Assembly: GCF_910592395.1 (NCBI RefSeq)
Contig: NC_088312.1
Coordinates: 16,561,292-16,625,291, forward strand
Source: Lineus longissimus
Lineage: Eukaryota > Nemertea > Pilidiophora > Heteronemertea > Lineidae
Reading direction: 5' to 3'
Length of the DNA stretch: 64,000 nucleotides
Shown here in pieces: positions 54,511 through 64,000 of this stretch (positions are counted from its first letter, which is position 1; each line of letters opens with the position of its first letter). The translations under genes and the position numbers were made by a program. A model generated the notes under the pieces. That model saw only the letters and a program-made list of their open reading frames with translations, was not told the DNA's origin and did not search any database.

Positions 54511-57054
54511 TTAAAAATTCACAAATTTGTGAAGGGCCTCCTCTTCCATTTTCTCGCGTAAGTAGTCCATCTTGACCTTCATCAGTGCAATATGGGTGTT
54601 GGCTTCCTCCCGTTGCACTTTTTGGGTCTCTGCCACAGCTACCTGCGCCTCCGAAGTGGCTTGCAGCACCTTCAACTGAAGGTCGCGAATGTCTTGGCTG
54701 CTGACTTTAGAGCCTGAAAAATGACAACATAATGAATCTTCGATCAGGTACACATACCATTGTCTAACATTTAGTACATTTGTGTGATACTATGGCTGTT
54801 ACCTATAATTCAGTCATTTATTATTATCATATTACTTGATGTGTAATTCATTCTTTGATAGCACCAAAAATCAATGAAGACTTAGTCTATATTATTCTTG
54901 ACATTACCTGAATCTTGACCAAGTACTAAGATATTAAGGTATAGCAATTAATCAAGTGAGAAGTATAGCCTATAGAATATTGTCAGTAAAGGTTTGCAAA
55001 GCTATACCAACCTGATGCTGATCCTACCGATCCCACTTTTGACCTGGAGGACTTTGATTTCGCTGGTACCACCTTCTTAGTCTTTGTCTTCATTGTCATG
55101 ACACATTTTGGGGGTGTGGGGCCAGCTGAGCACAGTTCCAAATAATCTGAAATACAGGTAGTTGGCAAGTTTAAATGGAGACAAGGTTTTATTCATTTTT
55201 GGTTAATTAATTTCGAAAATGAATGCTTGTTTTATGTCATAAAAATAATGTCATGAAACTTAGTTGGGAGTTTAGTCACAGTTTTCAAGAGAATTTTTAA
55301 ACCTTCATCTGGAGATCTGTAATGCAACCATGTATAGTGTATGTAGCAATTACCTGATTCATAAGTCATGCTTGTTTTGACTTCTTCAATGTCGTCATTG
55401 GGATATCCAGAAGTTGGCAGACCTGAAATTCGACCAGAAAATTAGCAAGCTAGATGATTTTAGTCTGCATTAAAACAGTTGGTATTTTATCAAAATTTGT
55501 ATTCTGTCACTACTTTAAAAGTCTGATACTGTAGTACAAAGAATTCAAACAGTGAATGCATCAGTTGGTCTAACTTGCCAATAAAACACAATAATTTAAA
55601 TCATACCTATTTCAGCAATGACAATGGCAGAGGCTGGTACTTGCTCCTCATTCCTGGGCTTAAGTGGTGGTATGAAAACTCTCCCTGGCCCTGCTCAAAT
55701 TGCTGCAGGTATTCCTGGAATGAGAGGGTTTTTTTGTAGAAATTGTAAATACTATTTAAAAAGTCTACTCGTCCTTCTTCAACAATTGAACATGTTGAAG
55801 ATGATTTCATTTCTTTGCAAGGTGTCCACCTATTAATATATTAAGAGTTGAGTATTTATAGAGATTAACTTTTCTTAAGGGTAGTTAATATTTTTCAGAT
55901 GTTTTAGATCTACACTAAATAATGCTATTTTCAAAACTTCTATTTTTATATAAAAGTCGTCAGTGAAATGTGCTGACTATTCCCTTTATAAGCTTTCATT
56001 TTCACTGTATTGTAAACTGGTATTTCTGTATGTTTTTAATTAAGTGTTATACTATCTGTACTTTGATAGTTGTTTATTATTGTATTGCACTGTAAAAAAG
56101 TTTAGCTGAAATGGCACTTCATATTTTATGTGTGCCCACTGAGCATGCTCAGTTCGCATCAAGCATTTTCAGAAGCTAGAGAATGTTGCACAAATTTCAA
56201 AATGAAATCTGTATTTATTCACAGTTATGATACAAAAAAAGATGGTTCATTATAGTAAGTCTGTCTTTTAGTATGTTTATAAGATGTTGATCATTTGTTT
56301 GAACAGTGTTCTACGGGGGAAACGAGGATATTGGTGTGGCAAGTTGGTATATTTGGTATCGTGTGATTTGGCAAGCATGAGTTTTGAACATGTACATTGG
56401 CAGTGTGCCAATAATGACGTAGTTGGAGGAGTTTCCCATTTGCTGGGGATTCCCAAACAAGCAGACAAACTAGAAAACTTCTTTCTAGCTCAAAATAAAG
56501 GTTGACTTATCAAAAAAGTTGTAAAATAATGAACACATACCAGATGTGCTGGCTTGCACCCCATGATGATGTGGGTCAACAACTGTCTTCCTCTTCTTGC
56601 AAGGCATATCCAGGGGTTGAGGCTGGCCAATTGTTGTTTCAAAACCATCAACAACACCATTGAAGCCAGCATCATCTTTGAATATGTCAATGATCTTCTC
56701 TGTGATGGTATTCAATGGCGCCATACATGCCCCGCCACCAGTTTTGCCCATGTGTTGTCGACGCTGCCCATGCACCTCCTTGGCCTTGGAAACCAACGAA
56801 TTCCACTTCTCCCTCACCTGGGTTGCAGTTCTGGTTGTTCCCAGGGCTGACACCTTCATTGCAATACCATCCCAGACATTCATCTTTAGGCTCTTGCTGA
56901 CTTCGTTACTAAACTTTGCCCTAAGCATCTCCAACTGGACCTCAACCAATTCCACAAGCAGAATGGTGACTTCTGGGGTCCAGTTGGACCCCCTTTCCCT
57001 CTTCTTTTTCATTTTTGGTGCGGATACAAAATTCTCAGTACTTGAGGCTGCCAT
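54511..57054 (-). CDS. Myb/SANT-like protein of the inner Harbinger, five exons
   Basis: Exons are 57054-56541, 55690-55607, 55422-55354, 55146-55012 and 54713-54511. All introns are GT-AG and phase 1, giving 334 residues. Exon 1 has a trihelix/Myb-SANT domain (NWTPEVTILLVELVEVQ; VREKWNSLVSKAKEVH). The middle is Ser/Lys-rich, and the last exon is a long coiled coil (DIRDLQLKVLQATSEAQVAV; MDYLREKMEEEALHKF). Harbinger elements use such a second protein to bring the transposase to the nucleus and to bind the ends. It converges on the transposase gene, 427 bp apart at the stop codons. Confidence 0.85.
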
Positions 57055-58020
57055 CTTGGAAAATTTGGGAGGAACTTGATTGCATTGTGGGTAATTTCCC
57101 TAGCAACGCACTAACGCCAGCATTTAGGCAATATTAGCTAACGCTGGCGTTAAAATGACTTTGGGCAACCCAAATTTAACGCTAAGTTAGCAAACGCCAC
57201 GTTAAGGATTTAACGCTGAAAAATGCTGCTAACGCCACGTTAACATATTGCTGATTGAGCAACCGGGCCCAGATCTGTAACAGGACATGTTAACTTAATC
57301 ATAGCCAACTGAAATCTGTTAAGCTTGTTTTTTGAATAACTTTTTTGTTTCCAGACGAATCAGCTAGGGGTTTTCACTAAATTTGTTCGAAATAACTATT
57401 CTTACTGTCAAACATCTTGTCAGTAATGTATTTTGATTGTGGTAGATTTTAGAAACTTTAACCACTAGGTGGTTAAGGATCTGTTAAACGTTCTGGAGGT
57501 CAGAATACTGCCTGTTAGTGTTAGTGTTAGCAGCCATCTTTGATTGGTTTGTTGAATCCTGAAGGATGATTTTCGAGCCAGATTTGCAAGTTGCTGCTGT
57601 TCAGAGAGCTGAAAACTTTGTTCGCACACCTGCTAGTAGCACAGAACCTACAGAGAGGCACATACGACTCGCAGAAGAGCAGCTTAATGGGTTAGTGGAC
57701 TAATTCCATACCTGGAGAAATCAAGGCAGAGCCCTTCTTACCACCTCAAAGGAAATGATGGAAACTTTTCTCATGTATATCGCATCTGGTGGATATTACA
57801 GACAGGTTGGGTATGCTGTGGCCAAGGCAAAGCCAACAGTTATCGCAAATCTTCATCTTGAAGCCAGATTTTTCATGGACATAGCGCCTCAGCATGTGTT
57901 TTTTCCCCAGCCTGCTGAATTCGATGAACTCTGTCGTGATTTAATTTATATCAATGGGGATATTCGCCGAGTTCTGCTATACATCGATGGTGTGATTATT
58001 AGGATTCAGAGGCCAGATCA

Positions 58021-58573
58021 GGTAACCTGGAAAAACGCCAACCGACCGGCCGACCGACCGACCGACCGACCGACTGACCTGCCAACCTACCGTCATATGC
58101 AGTATCCCTTTCGCTTCTCTATAGCACATGTATCTATGTAGTGCCCAGCGCAATGGACGTGATGGAGTCCGACGTGTCTGACAGCAGCATCTCCAGTCAA
58201 TTATACCGGGAAAACGAGCCCACGCGGTAAGGAACTGATAACGATACTCTAAAGATATGCTTTGTCTACATGGTCGGTGGATATAAAAACATGATTTGGG
58301 CCTAATCTATGCACTGTAGTTTTTCTACTCAAGTGTCTCGACCGAACTGCAACGCGCAACATGCATTTGTTGTCATTTGACCAGCGCACGTGCGCTTGTT
58401 TACCATTTTCATTTCACATGACCAGCTATCGTGGATTGGATATATCACATTGACTTATGAGACCTGTGACTCAACTACTACAAAACTCCTTGGGTAGGTC
58501 GGAAGGTCGGTCGGTCAGCGTTTTTCGGCAGGTCAGTCGGTCGGTCGGTCGGTCGGCATTTTTCCGGTTACCA
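58021..58573. mobile_element. MITE with 8-bp duplication and CCGA/CGGT simple-repeat arms
   Basis: CCAGATCA is present at 58013-58020 and 58574-58581. The ends are GGTAACCTGGAAAAACGCC and, on the complement, TGGTAACCGGAAAAATGCC, followed by (CCGA)n-type arms. The 8-bp duplication suggests hAT. Inside, 58153-58229 looks like a coding first exon (ATG..SDSSISSQLYRENEPTR) followed by a GTAAGG donor. Confidence 0.8.
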
Positions 58574-58867
58574 CCAGATCACGCTGGAAATGCGTACTTC
58601 TGTGGTAGAAATGGAAAAAGCTGCAATTCCTTGAATTTGCAGTATTAAGTTGATAAGCATGCTCGTATTCGCCATGTGATTAGCGGAATAAGTGGTGCCA
58701 CTCATGATAAAACTGCTGCCGAGTGGTCAGTAGAACTAATGGACTATCTACAGGGCCTTCCACAGGATGTCGTAGTGCTTGGAGACCCAGCTTATCGTAA
58801 CCTTCACGGGTCAGTTTTACATACTTTCACTGGAACTGGACTGAACGCTGAACAGTTAGCATTTAAT

Positions 58868-59749
58868 GGGGTATTCGAAAACCCTGGATCAACAAACACT
58901 GGACTGGACTGGACTGGACTGGACTGGACTATGACTCAGCGCCCTCCACCACCTGGATTTTTCTAAAAGTTATACAATTCCCGCAACCCTGCCGAATCTC
59001 TTCCCGCCTAATTCCATCATCAACATCATGAACATGGCGTCACCCGAAAAGTCGCCCGGGTTTTATCGTAGATTTTACGATAATTGGCGACGACAGAATA
59101 GGTATGGTTATGTATTATGTAAACAGGAATATGTACAAGTGCCTGCTCTAGACATCTGAGTGATTTGTGGGTCTTGACACGCTATTAACATGATGAAATT
59201 GGCAGATGTGTGCCACCGGACCGGTGTAAATAGGCCTACCGACCAAAACCGGCTTAATTGAGTCGACACAGTATATATACAAAGTTTCTTATACATATTC
59301 TGCCATTGTAAGGATTTAATGCTACCCCTGGCCCTAACCGTTACCTTGAACATCCCGGGGGTGGGGCTAGGAGTGGGGGGGGGGGTTCAGTACATTATCC
59401 ACCGTATTTAGTCAATTAACGCGTCCTCTATAATACTATCTATAGAAACTTGCCCTCCCGCCTCCTCCCTCCTGCCCCAATAAAACATTCTAGATTTTTT
59501 TCATACTATTTTGATGTGAAACCAATCAGCACACTCCCTTATAACATGGAGGTTTACCTCCGAGCTCATAATAACTCGAGCACATGGCATAGCCACGGCG
59601 AAGATGGAATTGGCCACTATAAGTTTATCAGACTGATACCATGTCCCATTTCCCTGTCGTTTCTCAATACATTGTTGTCGCCATGTTGATGCAGGCGATG
59701 ATGAGCAGTCCAGTCCAGTGTTTGTTGATCCAGGGTTTTCGAATACCCC
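58868..59749. mobile_element. MITE with 7-8 bp duplication and ACTGG simple-repeat arms
   Basis: ATTTAAT flanks both ends (58861-58867, 59750-59756), or CATTTAAT if one terminal C is shared. The ends are GGGGTATTCGAAAACCCTGG and its complement, with ACTGG repeats inside for about 45 bp. At 59028-59102 an exon-like ATG frame (MNMASPEKSPGFYRRF..) ends in RQNR at a GTATGG donor, reminiscent of the exon-like segment in the MITE on the left. No transposase is present. Confidence 0.8.
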
Positions 59750-59962
59750 ATTTAATGGGCGTGCAACACGGCTGCGCCAAATAGTTGAAAGAAGTATTGG
59801 AGCCACCGAGCTTAAATGGCGAATGGACCAGCTGAAGGAGAACATATTTGCTGCAAAAACCGGTCCTCTCTTTCCGGCACAGTGCACTGTTGCAATTTGT
59901 GTGTTACACAATCGCTTTAAATTCTTATTTCTTGGCGTAGAGACTGGCCATTTACTATAGAT

Positions 59963-60094
59963 CCATGCACTTGATTGGGACCAACGTTTACGAAAACGTC
60001 GCGTCTCGTCACGTTACAGTAATGTAAAATGCATGGTGACGTGACGACGGCCAACACTATGTCATGTAAACGCTGTTCCCAATCAAGTGCATGA
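59963..60094. repeat. Palindromic repeat of about 130 bp
   Basis: TCCATGCACTTGATTGGGAC on the left pairs with the complement of ...TTCCCAATCAAGTGCATGAA on the right. An inner CGTCACGT/ACGTGACG pair continues the fold. It may be a small MITE; no duplication was resolved. Confidence 0.75.
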
Positions 60095-60194
60095 ATCAAA
60101 AGACAGAAGAAGTGAATAGCGCTGCGCACAGATGACGTCAATACGGGTCCCGACTTCAGACATTTATGACGAAAACAGTGCCATCCATGTGCGT

Positions 60195-61365
60195 CCTGGC
60201 CGTCATTTGACGCGACGTCAGTCGTTTCACAGGCATCAAGGAGGATGTTTCTACGGACGCTGCCCCGCCATGTTTTGTCATTTCACTTGCTGTAAGCAGT
60301 TCCGATGCGCGCACTGCCTGTCGGGTAGGCGGGCCGGGACTTTGAATTAATATTAAATTTTTGTTCTGGTTGAGTTAATTTTTGGGCGTAATCCCAGTCG
60401 ACCATATTTCGTGGAGTTGAGGAGACGTTTTTTTTTACTGCACTGCCGTGTTCGTTTGGTGTTGTCCTGTTTTTGTGTAGTCCTGTTTTGTGAGCGTGAT
60501 GTGAATTTTATTCAAAAGGATTTTAATGGGTCGCTACAGGTGCCTTGCGGCACTGTAGTCTTCTTGAAGGACCGCGATAGGCCTATTCTGTCCAATAGGC
60601 CTCACCTTTGTAAGTAGTTTTTATGGTTGGTTTAATTCAGAACTTCAAGCACATCGTTGACGTTACGTATTTATAAAACCCAAAAAATAGTTACATAGAG
60701 AATAGATTTATATTTCGAAACGTGAAATAGTTTCATGCGTGTGATGTATTACCCTCCGTTATTAGAGGGCTGTTTTAGATTGTTGTTGACATAGAGGAGG
60801 AGGTTAGAATCATAGGCCAAGAATTGATTGGAACGTCCTGTCTAAGATACCGACACTGTGTCTATCGTGAGAGTAGTATCACCCTGGCTTTATCGAGGTT
60901 TGCTGCAACATATAGTCGATAGATGGCGCCCGTGATGTCTGGATCGCTGCGTGTATAGAGATGAGTGCTGTTAAGAGTCTCGCCTTTAGGACGTCCACTT
61001 GCTGATTAAAGATGAGAATAGTCTCGCCCTATTTACGTCCCGTTCCGTTGTTGCAGAATATATTTCCAGAACTACTCTTTGACACTAATAGTATCACCAG
61101 GCCAGCATTGACTTCGTCATCGTTTCGTTTGGTCTAGTGATAGGCTAACCCTCTGTAATTATGCAACAACCCGTTATATATATATCAATTATGTGTGTGA
61201 AGCACTACGTGCTGCTTATATTGGCTTAACGCCACAATTTACCGAACTCGACACTGATCTTAAAAATCTTGCCCTCGTCATCGTAAAAACATCCTGGCCG
61301 TCATTTGACGCGACGTCAGTCGTTTGACAGGCATCTGACATGACTGACGTCGCGCCAAATGACCA
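60195..61365. repeat. Direct repeat of about 44 bp 1.1 kb apart, the right copy part of a hairpin
   Basis: CCTGGCCGTCATTTGACGCG (continuing to AGGCATC) is at 60195-60238 and 61292-61335. At the right copy, GTCATTTGACGCGACGTCAG also pairs with the complement at about 61342-61365. The bases in between (60239-61291) have no credible ORF. It may be a solo or decayed element with terminal repeats. Confidence 0.6.
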
Positions 61366-62477
61366 CGTGGCGGCATTTGCTTGACATACGGGCACCTTTT
61401 GGTTACTATTTATAGCTACTGTGCGCATTGCTATTCAGGTGTACTATGCACATTTTCACAGCAATATACTGTAACTTCCTCTCTAAAGCGGTTGCCTCAA
61501 GGACCTCAAATGGTGGCATTTTAAGGGCATATAGGAACAGAATTGATAATGGTAACCTACCCATCACTGAAGCCGGATCTTACATACATGAGATTTCTTT
61601 ATCTGCATTGGACATTTTGGCTCCTTTGCACTTATCATTTCAGCTGCAACCGGCAACGGCTTAGAGAGGAAGTTTCTGTAGAGCAGTTTTAAAGAAATCT
61701 GCCTCTTCAAGTTAATATCGAACTTGAGCTAGTTTTACCCCCATATCAATACACAGACTTTAACAAGCAGTAGAGTGTGATTTCACTCACTTTATTATGA
61801 ACCAATTGTTACTATGATTGATTCAATTTAGGCATATTAGGTACATTTAAAGTCGATTGTCAAAAATTGCTAGTTCAGTTCAGGCCTGATTTGACATAAC
61901 TTTGGAAGTCTTAGAAAAATAATGAATAAATCAAATTCCTATAAATCATGTATCTGTATAAACACAAACGTTGAGCCTTTAAAAGGAACTGAGGCAAAAA
62001 TTGAACAAAATATCCACATTCCTAGTGTTAATGAAAAAAATTAATTTCAATGCGGTTACTTAATACTGAGTCCCAGTTAAAGATACAGGAATTCAAAGTT
62101 ACAGCTTTTGACATCCGTAATCAAAAGTCCACTGCCCTTCTGGCAGTAAAAGTTACTTGTACTAAGAAGCAAAATGTGTTGATAATAAAATCAAAATTAA
62201 TCTGTCACTTTTAACTTGAAGTATTTTTGTTCATGTTACAAAGAAAGATCAGCCTGAGTAATTCTGTAAAAGTCTGTTTTCATGCTCCTGATGATTCATA
62301 CATAAAACAAATTTAAGTGAGACTTAAAGGAGCCTATAATATTTGATTGGGCCCAGTGTTGAACATCCCCCCCCCCGCAAAAAAGTTTATCATATCATAA
62401 CCATGATAATATCCCAACACAAGGAGGGAAACAACTTAGTTTCAGTCATGATGAAGGAGACAGTTATTTCCAATAGA
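61366..62477. other. Outer Harbinger interior without recognised genes
   Basis: AT-rich, no credible frames. A run of C (62370-62378) was noted. It could be the 3' UTR or intron space of the Myb-like pseudogene. Confidence 0.35.
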
Positions 62478-63661
62478 TCATTTTTTCGACCTATCCATGG
62501 CACATTCTTCAACACTGACACCATTTGATGCGGCGAAGATGTTTCTCAGCAGCTGAACTTCAGAGAGTAGATGCCCCAAATTATCATTGAAGACGCTAAA
62601 ATTATCATTCAGCTGGTCAAAGTTATCATTCAACTTGTCCAATAGATCATTCTGCTCACGGAGAAGTTCAGCATATTTCCCCTGACGTTCAGCAGAGCCC
62701 GACAAAAAATCAGATGTCTATGTCTTCTTCGACCCTTCATCCTGAGTCTGCCCTTCTGCACTTGGCCGTTTTTTTCCACTTGGACAAGATGACAAAGCCG
62801 CAAAGGGGCTTGGTGAGATGCTCCTGGCATCGCTTGAAGTAGAAGGCTGGAGCACACTATGCTGGCTGGGAGGAAGAGGTGAAATTGTGCAGAAGGTGTT
62901 GTCTTCATCTTGGAACTGTCCAGTCTCACCTGGCCTATAGGTTTGTGATGCTGTAACTATAAACTGGAGTCTCACTGCACCCCCCTGTGGAAAGTAAAGT
63001 GAGTAATATTCGTCAAATAACTCGTACAGTTCCATCGATCCCCTTAACTCAGGTTCACCATCAGTACCCAATCCTGATGTCTGCTGTTTTTTTTAATAGC
63101 ATCCCGCGAAGTTACTATTTATAGCTCACAAGGTTATTTGCATAAGATATTGATGACGTTTTAGTCACGTGACAGTCGGACATCGACACTTATTTCTACG
63201 CATTTGAGCTTATTTCAAAGTCAATTATCTTTGACCCTGCATTGTTTTTAGCATGAATGATACCATAGAGTCAGAGAGAGAAATATTCAGAACAATTATG
63301 TAGTATTTCCAACACTCGGACATGTGCCAGATTGAATGTAACTGCCCTAGTTAGAACATTACGAAACCGCATGTTTGTCCGACATTGCCTGTAATTCAGC
63401 GATGGGGAAATAGAGGGCAGCAGCTGCAGTGACGTCATCTTCGCGGAATGCTATTTCTCTGTACTCCCGTCCTAGATTTCGCAATAGATTGTCAACCATT
63501 GTACCATCAATTTGCCCACTAACAGCCTGGCCAACACTCTCGTAGAAATCCTTTACTTTTCCATTCTTCCTGGCTGCTTTGAAATCTCTATGCGTTCTTA
63601 AAAGTTCATTAATTAGTTCTGTGATGTTATTCACAGTCCACCTGAATCGTTTAGATGCCAT
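62478..63661 (-). pseudogene. Myb/MADF-like protein of the outer Harbinger, with an in-frame stop
   Basis: Exon-like segment 1 starts at ATG 63661 (MASKRFRWTVNNITELINEL) and encodes a Myb/SANT or MADF-type helical domain to about 63400 (RNLGREYREIAF). Segment 2 (63071-62478) follows an acceptor-like ..CATCAG; it begins with a Glu/Tyr-rich part, then a Ser/Pro-rich middle, then a coiled coil (YAELLREQNDLLDKLNDNF). A single TAG at about 62718 interrupts it, and the frame stays the same on both sides. The layout parallels the Myb-like gene of the inner element, but the proteins differ strongly. Exact splice sites of segment 1 were not settled. Confidence 0.7.
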
Positions 63662-63973
63662 TTCGTGTGTGTATGATCTGAAACTTATCTGGAAATGAAT
63701 GCATGTACAAACACATGTAGGCTTTATAGCAGTGTATGACAAGGGTGATTCCCGGAATCGCTATGGTGTAATGATTCCTGGAAATGTTTACAGGCTGCTA
63801 ACACCATGTTAACAGGCTGCTAACAGCTAACAGCCTGTTTACAGGCTGCTAACAGCCTGTCAACATAATGTTAGCCAGAACTGCATGTTTGGTGGTTCAG
63901 GTTAACAGGGATGTTAACAGATCTGTAACACTAACACGTAACACATAACATACACAGAGTTCTAACCTCACCC

Positions 63974-64000
63974 AATGTCATGAAAAACGACCCTTTGTAA
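63974..64000. other. DNA flanking the outer Harbinger
   Basis: 27 bases to the window edge, beginning with the AAT that matches the triplet on the left flank. Nothing else can be said. Confidence 0.4.

Larger units (their letters stand above)
52341..57270. mobile_element. Inner PIF/Harbinger transposon, apparently intact
   Basis: Perfect 21-bp inverted ends start GGGCCCGGTTGCTCAATCAG. Sub-terminal repeats of AACG(C/T)..GCGTTAAAT type are present on both sides. It is 4930 bp and encodes a two-exon transposase (plus) and a five-exon Myb/SANT-like protein (minus), convergently arranged with no stops in either. The flanking triplets are ACA (left) and AGA (right), so the 3-bp duplication is not exact. 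It is inserted in the left sub-terminal region of the outer Harbinger. Confidence 0.9.
57566..59960 (+). pseudogene. DDE transposase of the outer Harbinger, broken by stops and two MITEs
   Basis: The readable pieces are 57566-58020 (an in-frame TAA near 57697; GGYYRQVGYAVAKAKPT; first Asp in YIDGVIIRIQRP), 58582-58860 (NAYFCGRNGKSCNSL, a stop and frameshift near 58647, second Asp in VVLGDPAYRNLH), and 59757-59958 (Glu in IVERSIGATELKWR). Removal of the two MITEs at their target duplications makes the flanking codons contiguous, so the insertions came after a functional state. It is the same family as the inner transposase but clearly a different lineage. Confidence 0.85.
52151..63973. mobile_element. 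Outer PIF/Harbinger-type transposon, degraded
   Basis: Inverted ends start GGGTGAGGTCAGAACTCTGT on the left; the right complement has one change (T for C). They match for about 57 bp up to ACAGATCTGT. AAT is present directly outside both ends (52148-52150, 63974-63976), a 3-bp duplication as expected for this superfamily. It carries a plus-strand DDE transposase pseudogene (57566-59960) and a minus-strand Myb/MADF-like pseudogene (62478-63661). About 190 bp in from the left end it is invaded by the inner Harbinger. Sub-terminal repeats AACAGGCTGCTAACAG lie near the right end (63790-63870). Confidence 0.88.

Noticed and set aside
1-64000. CRISPR arrays, operons, bacterial ribosome-binding sites, rRNA or tRNA genes
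   Set aside because: The window is eukaryotic with spliced genes; no array of spaced repeats and no cloverleaf-type sequence was recognised.

Overview
The window looks like intergenic DNA from an invertebrate animal, most likely a marine deuterostome (echinoderm, hemichordate or lancelet type). The reasons are GT-AG introns, moderate GC content, recurrent 'taggcctac' and 'acatgtaca' words, and a mixture of Ty3/gypsy, Ngaro-type tyrosine-recombinase, Polinton, PIF/Harbinger, TTAA-type, hAT-like and Helentron-like elements. No species call is made. No gene of a conserved host family was recognised. All calls rest on reading ORFs, splice signals, terminal repeats and target-site duplications by eye.

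Left part (1-9.6 kb): the 3' end of an unknown gene (2-340), then a minus-strand Ty3/gypsy element (about 1.8-7.7 kb or more). Its gag has a frameshift. An in-frame TAG separates gag from protease, and another in-frame TAG separates pol from a membrane-protein ORF.

Centre (9.6-29.5 kb): a nest of insertions. A Polinton (integrase tail, zinc-finger/PolB ORF, PolB pieces) is split by a Mutator-like element with 94-bp TIRs and a 9-bp duplication. That element is split by a Ngaro-type retrotransposon (11491-26102) with exact split direct repeats (A 311 bp, B 353 bp) and SGNH hydrolase, gag, RT-RNaseH and recombinase ORFs. The second A repeat is split by a 7.5-kb TTAA-flanked element that carries a five-exon gene. 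The first exon of that gene is split by an hAT-like element, which itself holds a Helentron-like repeat.

Middle right (29.5-52.1 kb): a foldback element, a small five-exon coiled-coil gene (31834-33823), part of a deoxynucleoside-kinase gene beside a membrane-anchored ORF (37.9-38.6 kb), a Helentron-like element with an endonuclease remnant (39.4-41.7 kb), an hAT-like and a satellite-armed element, and a cluster of Helentron-associated-type repeats (46.6-50.0 kb). One of these is inserted in another and shows no target duplication.

Right part (52.15-63.97 kb): two PIF/Harbinger transposons, one inside the other. The inner one (52341-57270) appears intact, with a spliced DDE transposase and a convergent five-exon Myb/SANT-like gene. 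In the outer one (52151-63973) both genes are broken, and two small TIR elements with clear target duplications sit inside its transposase gene.
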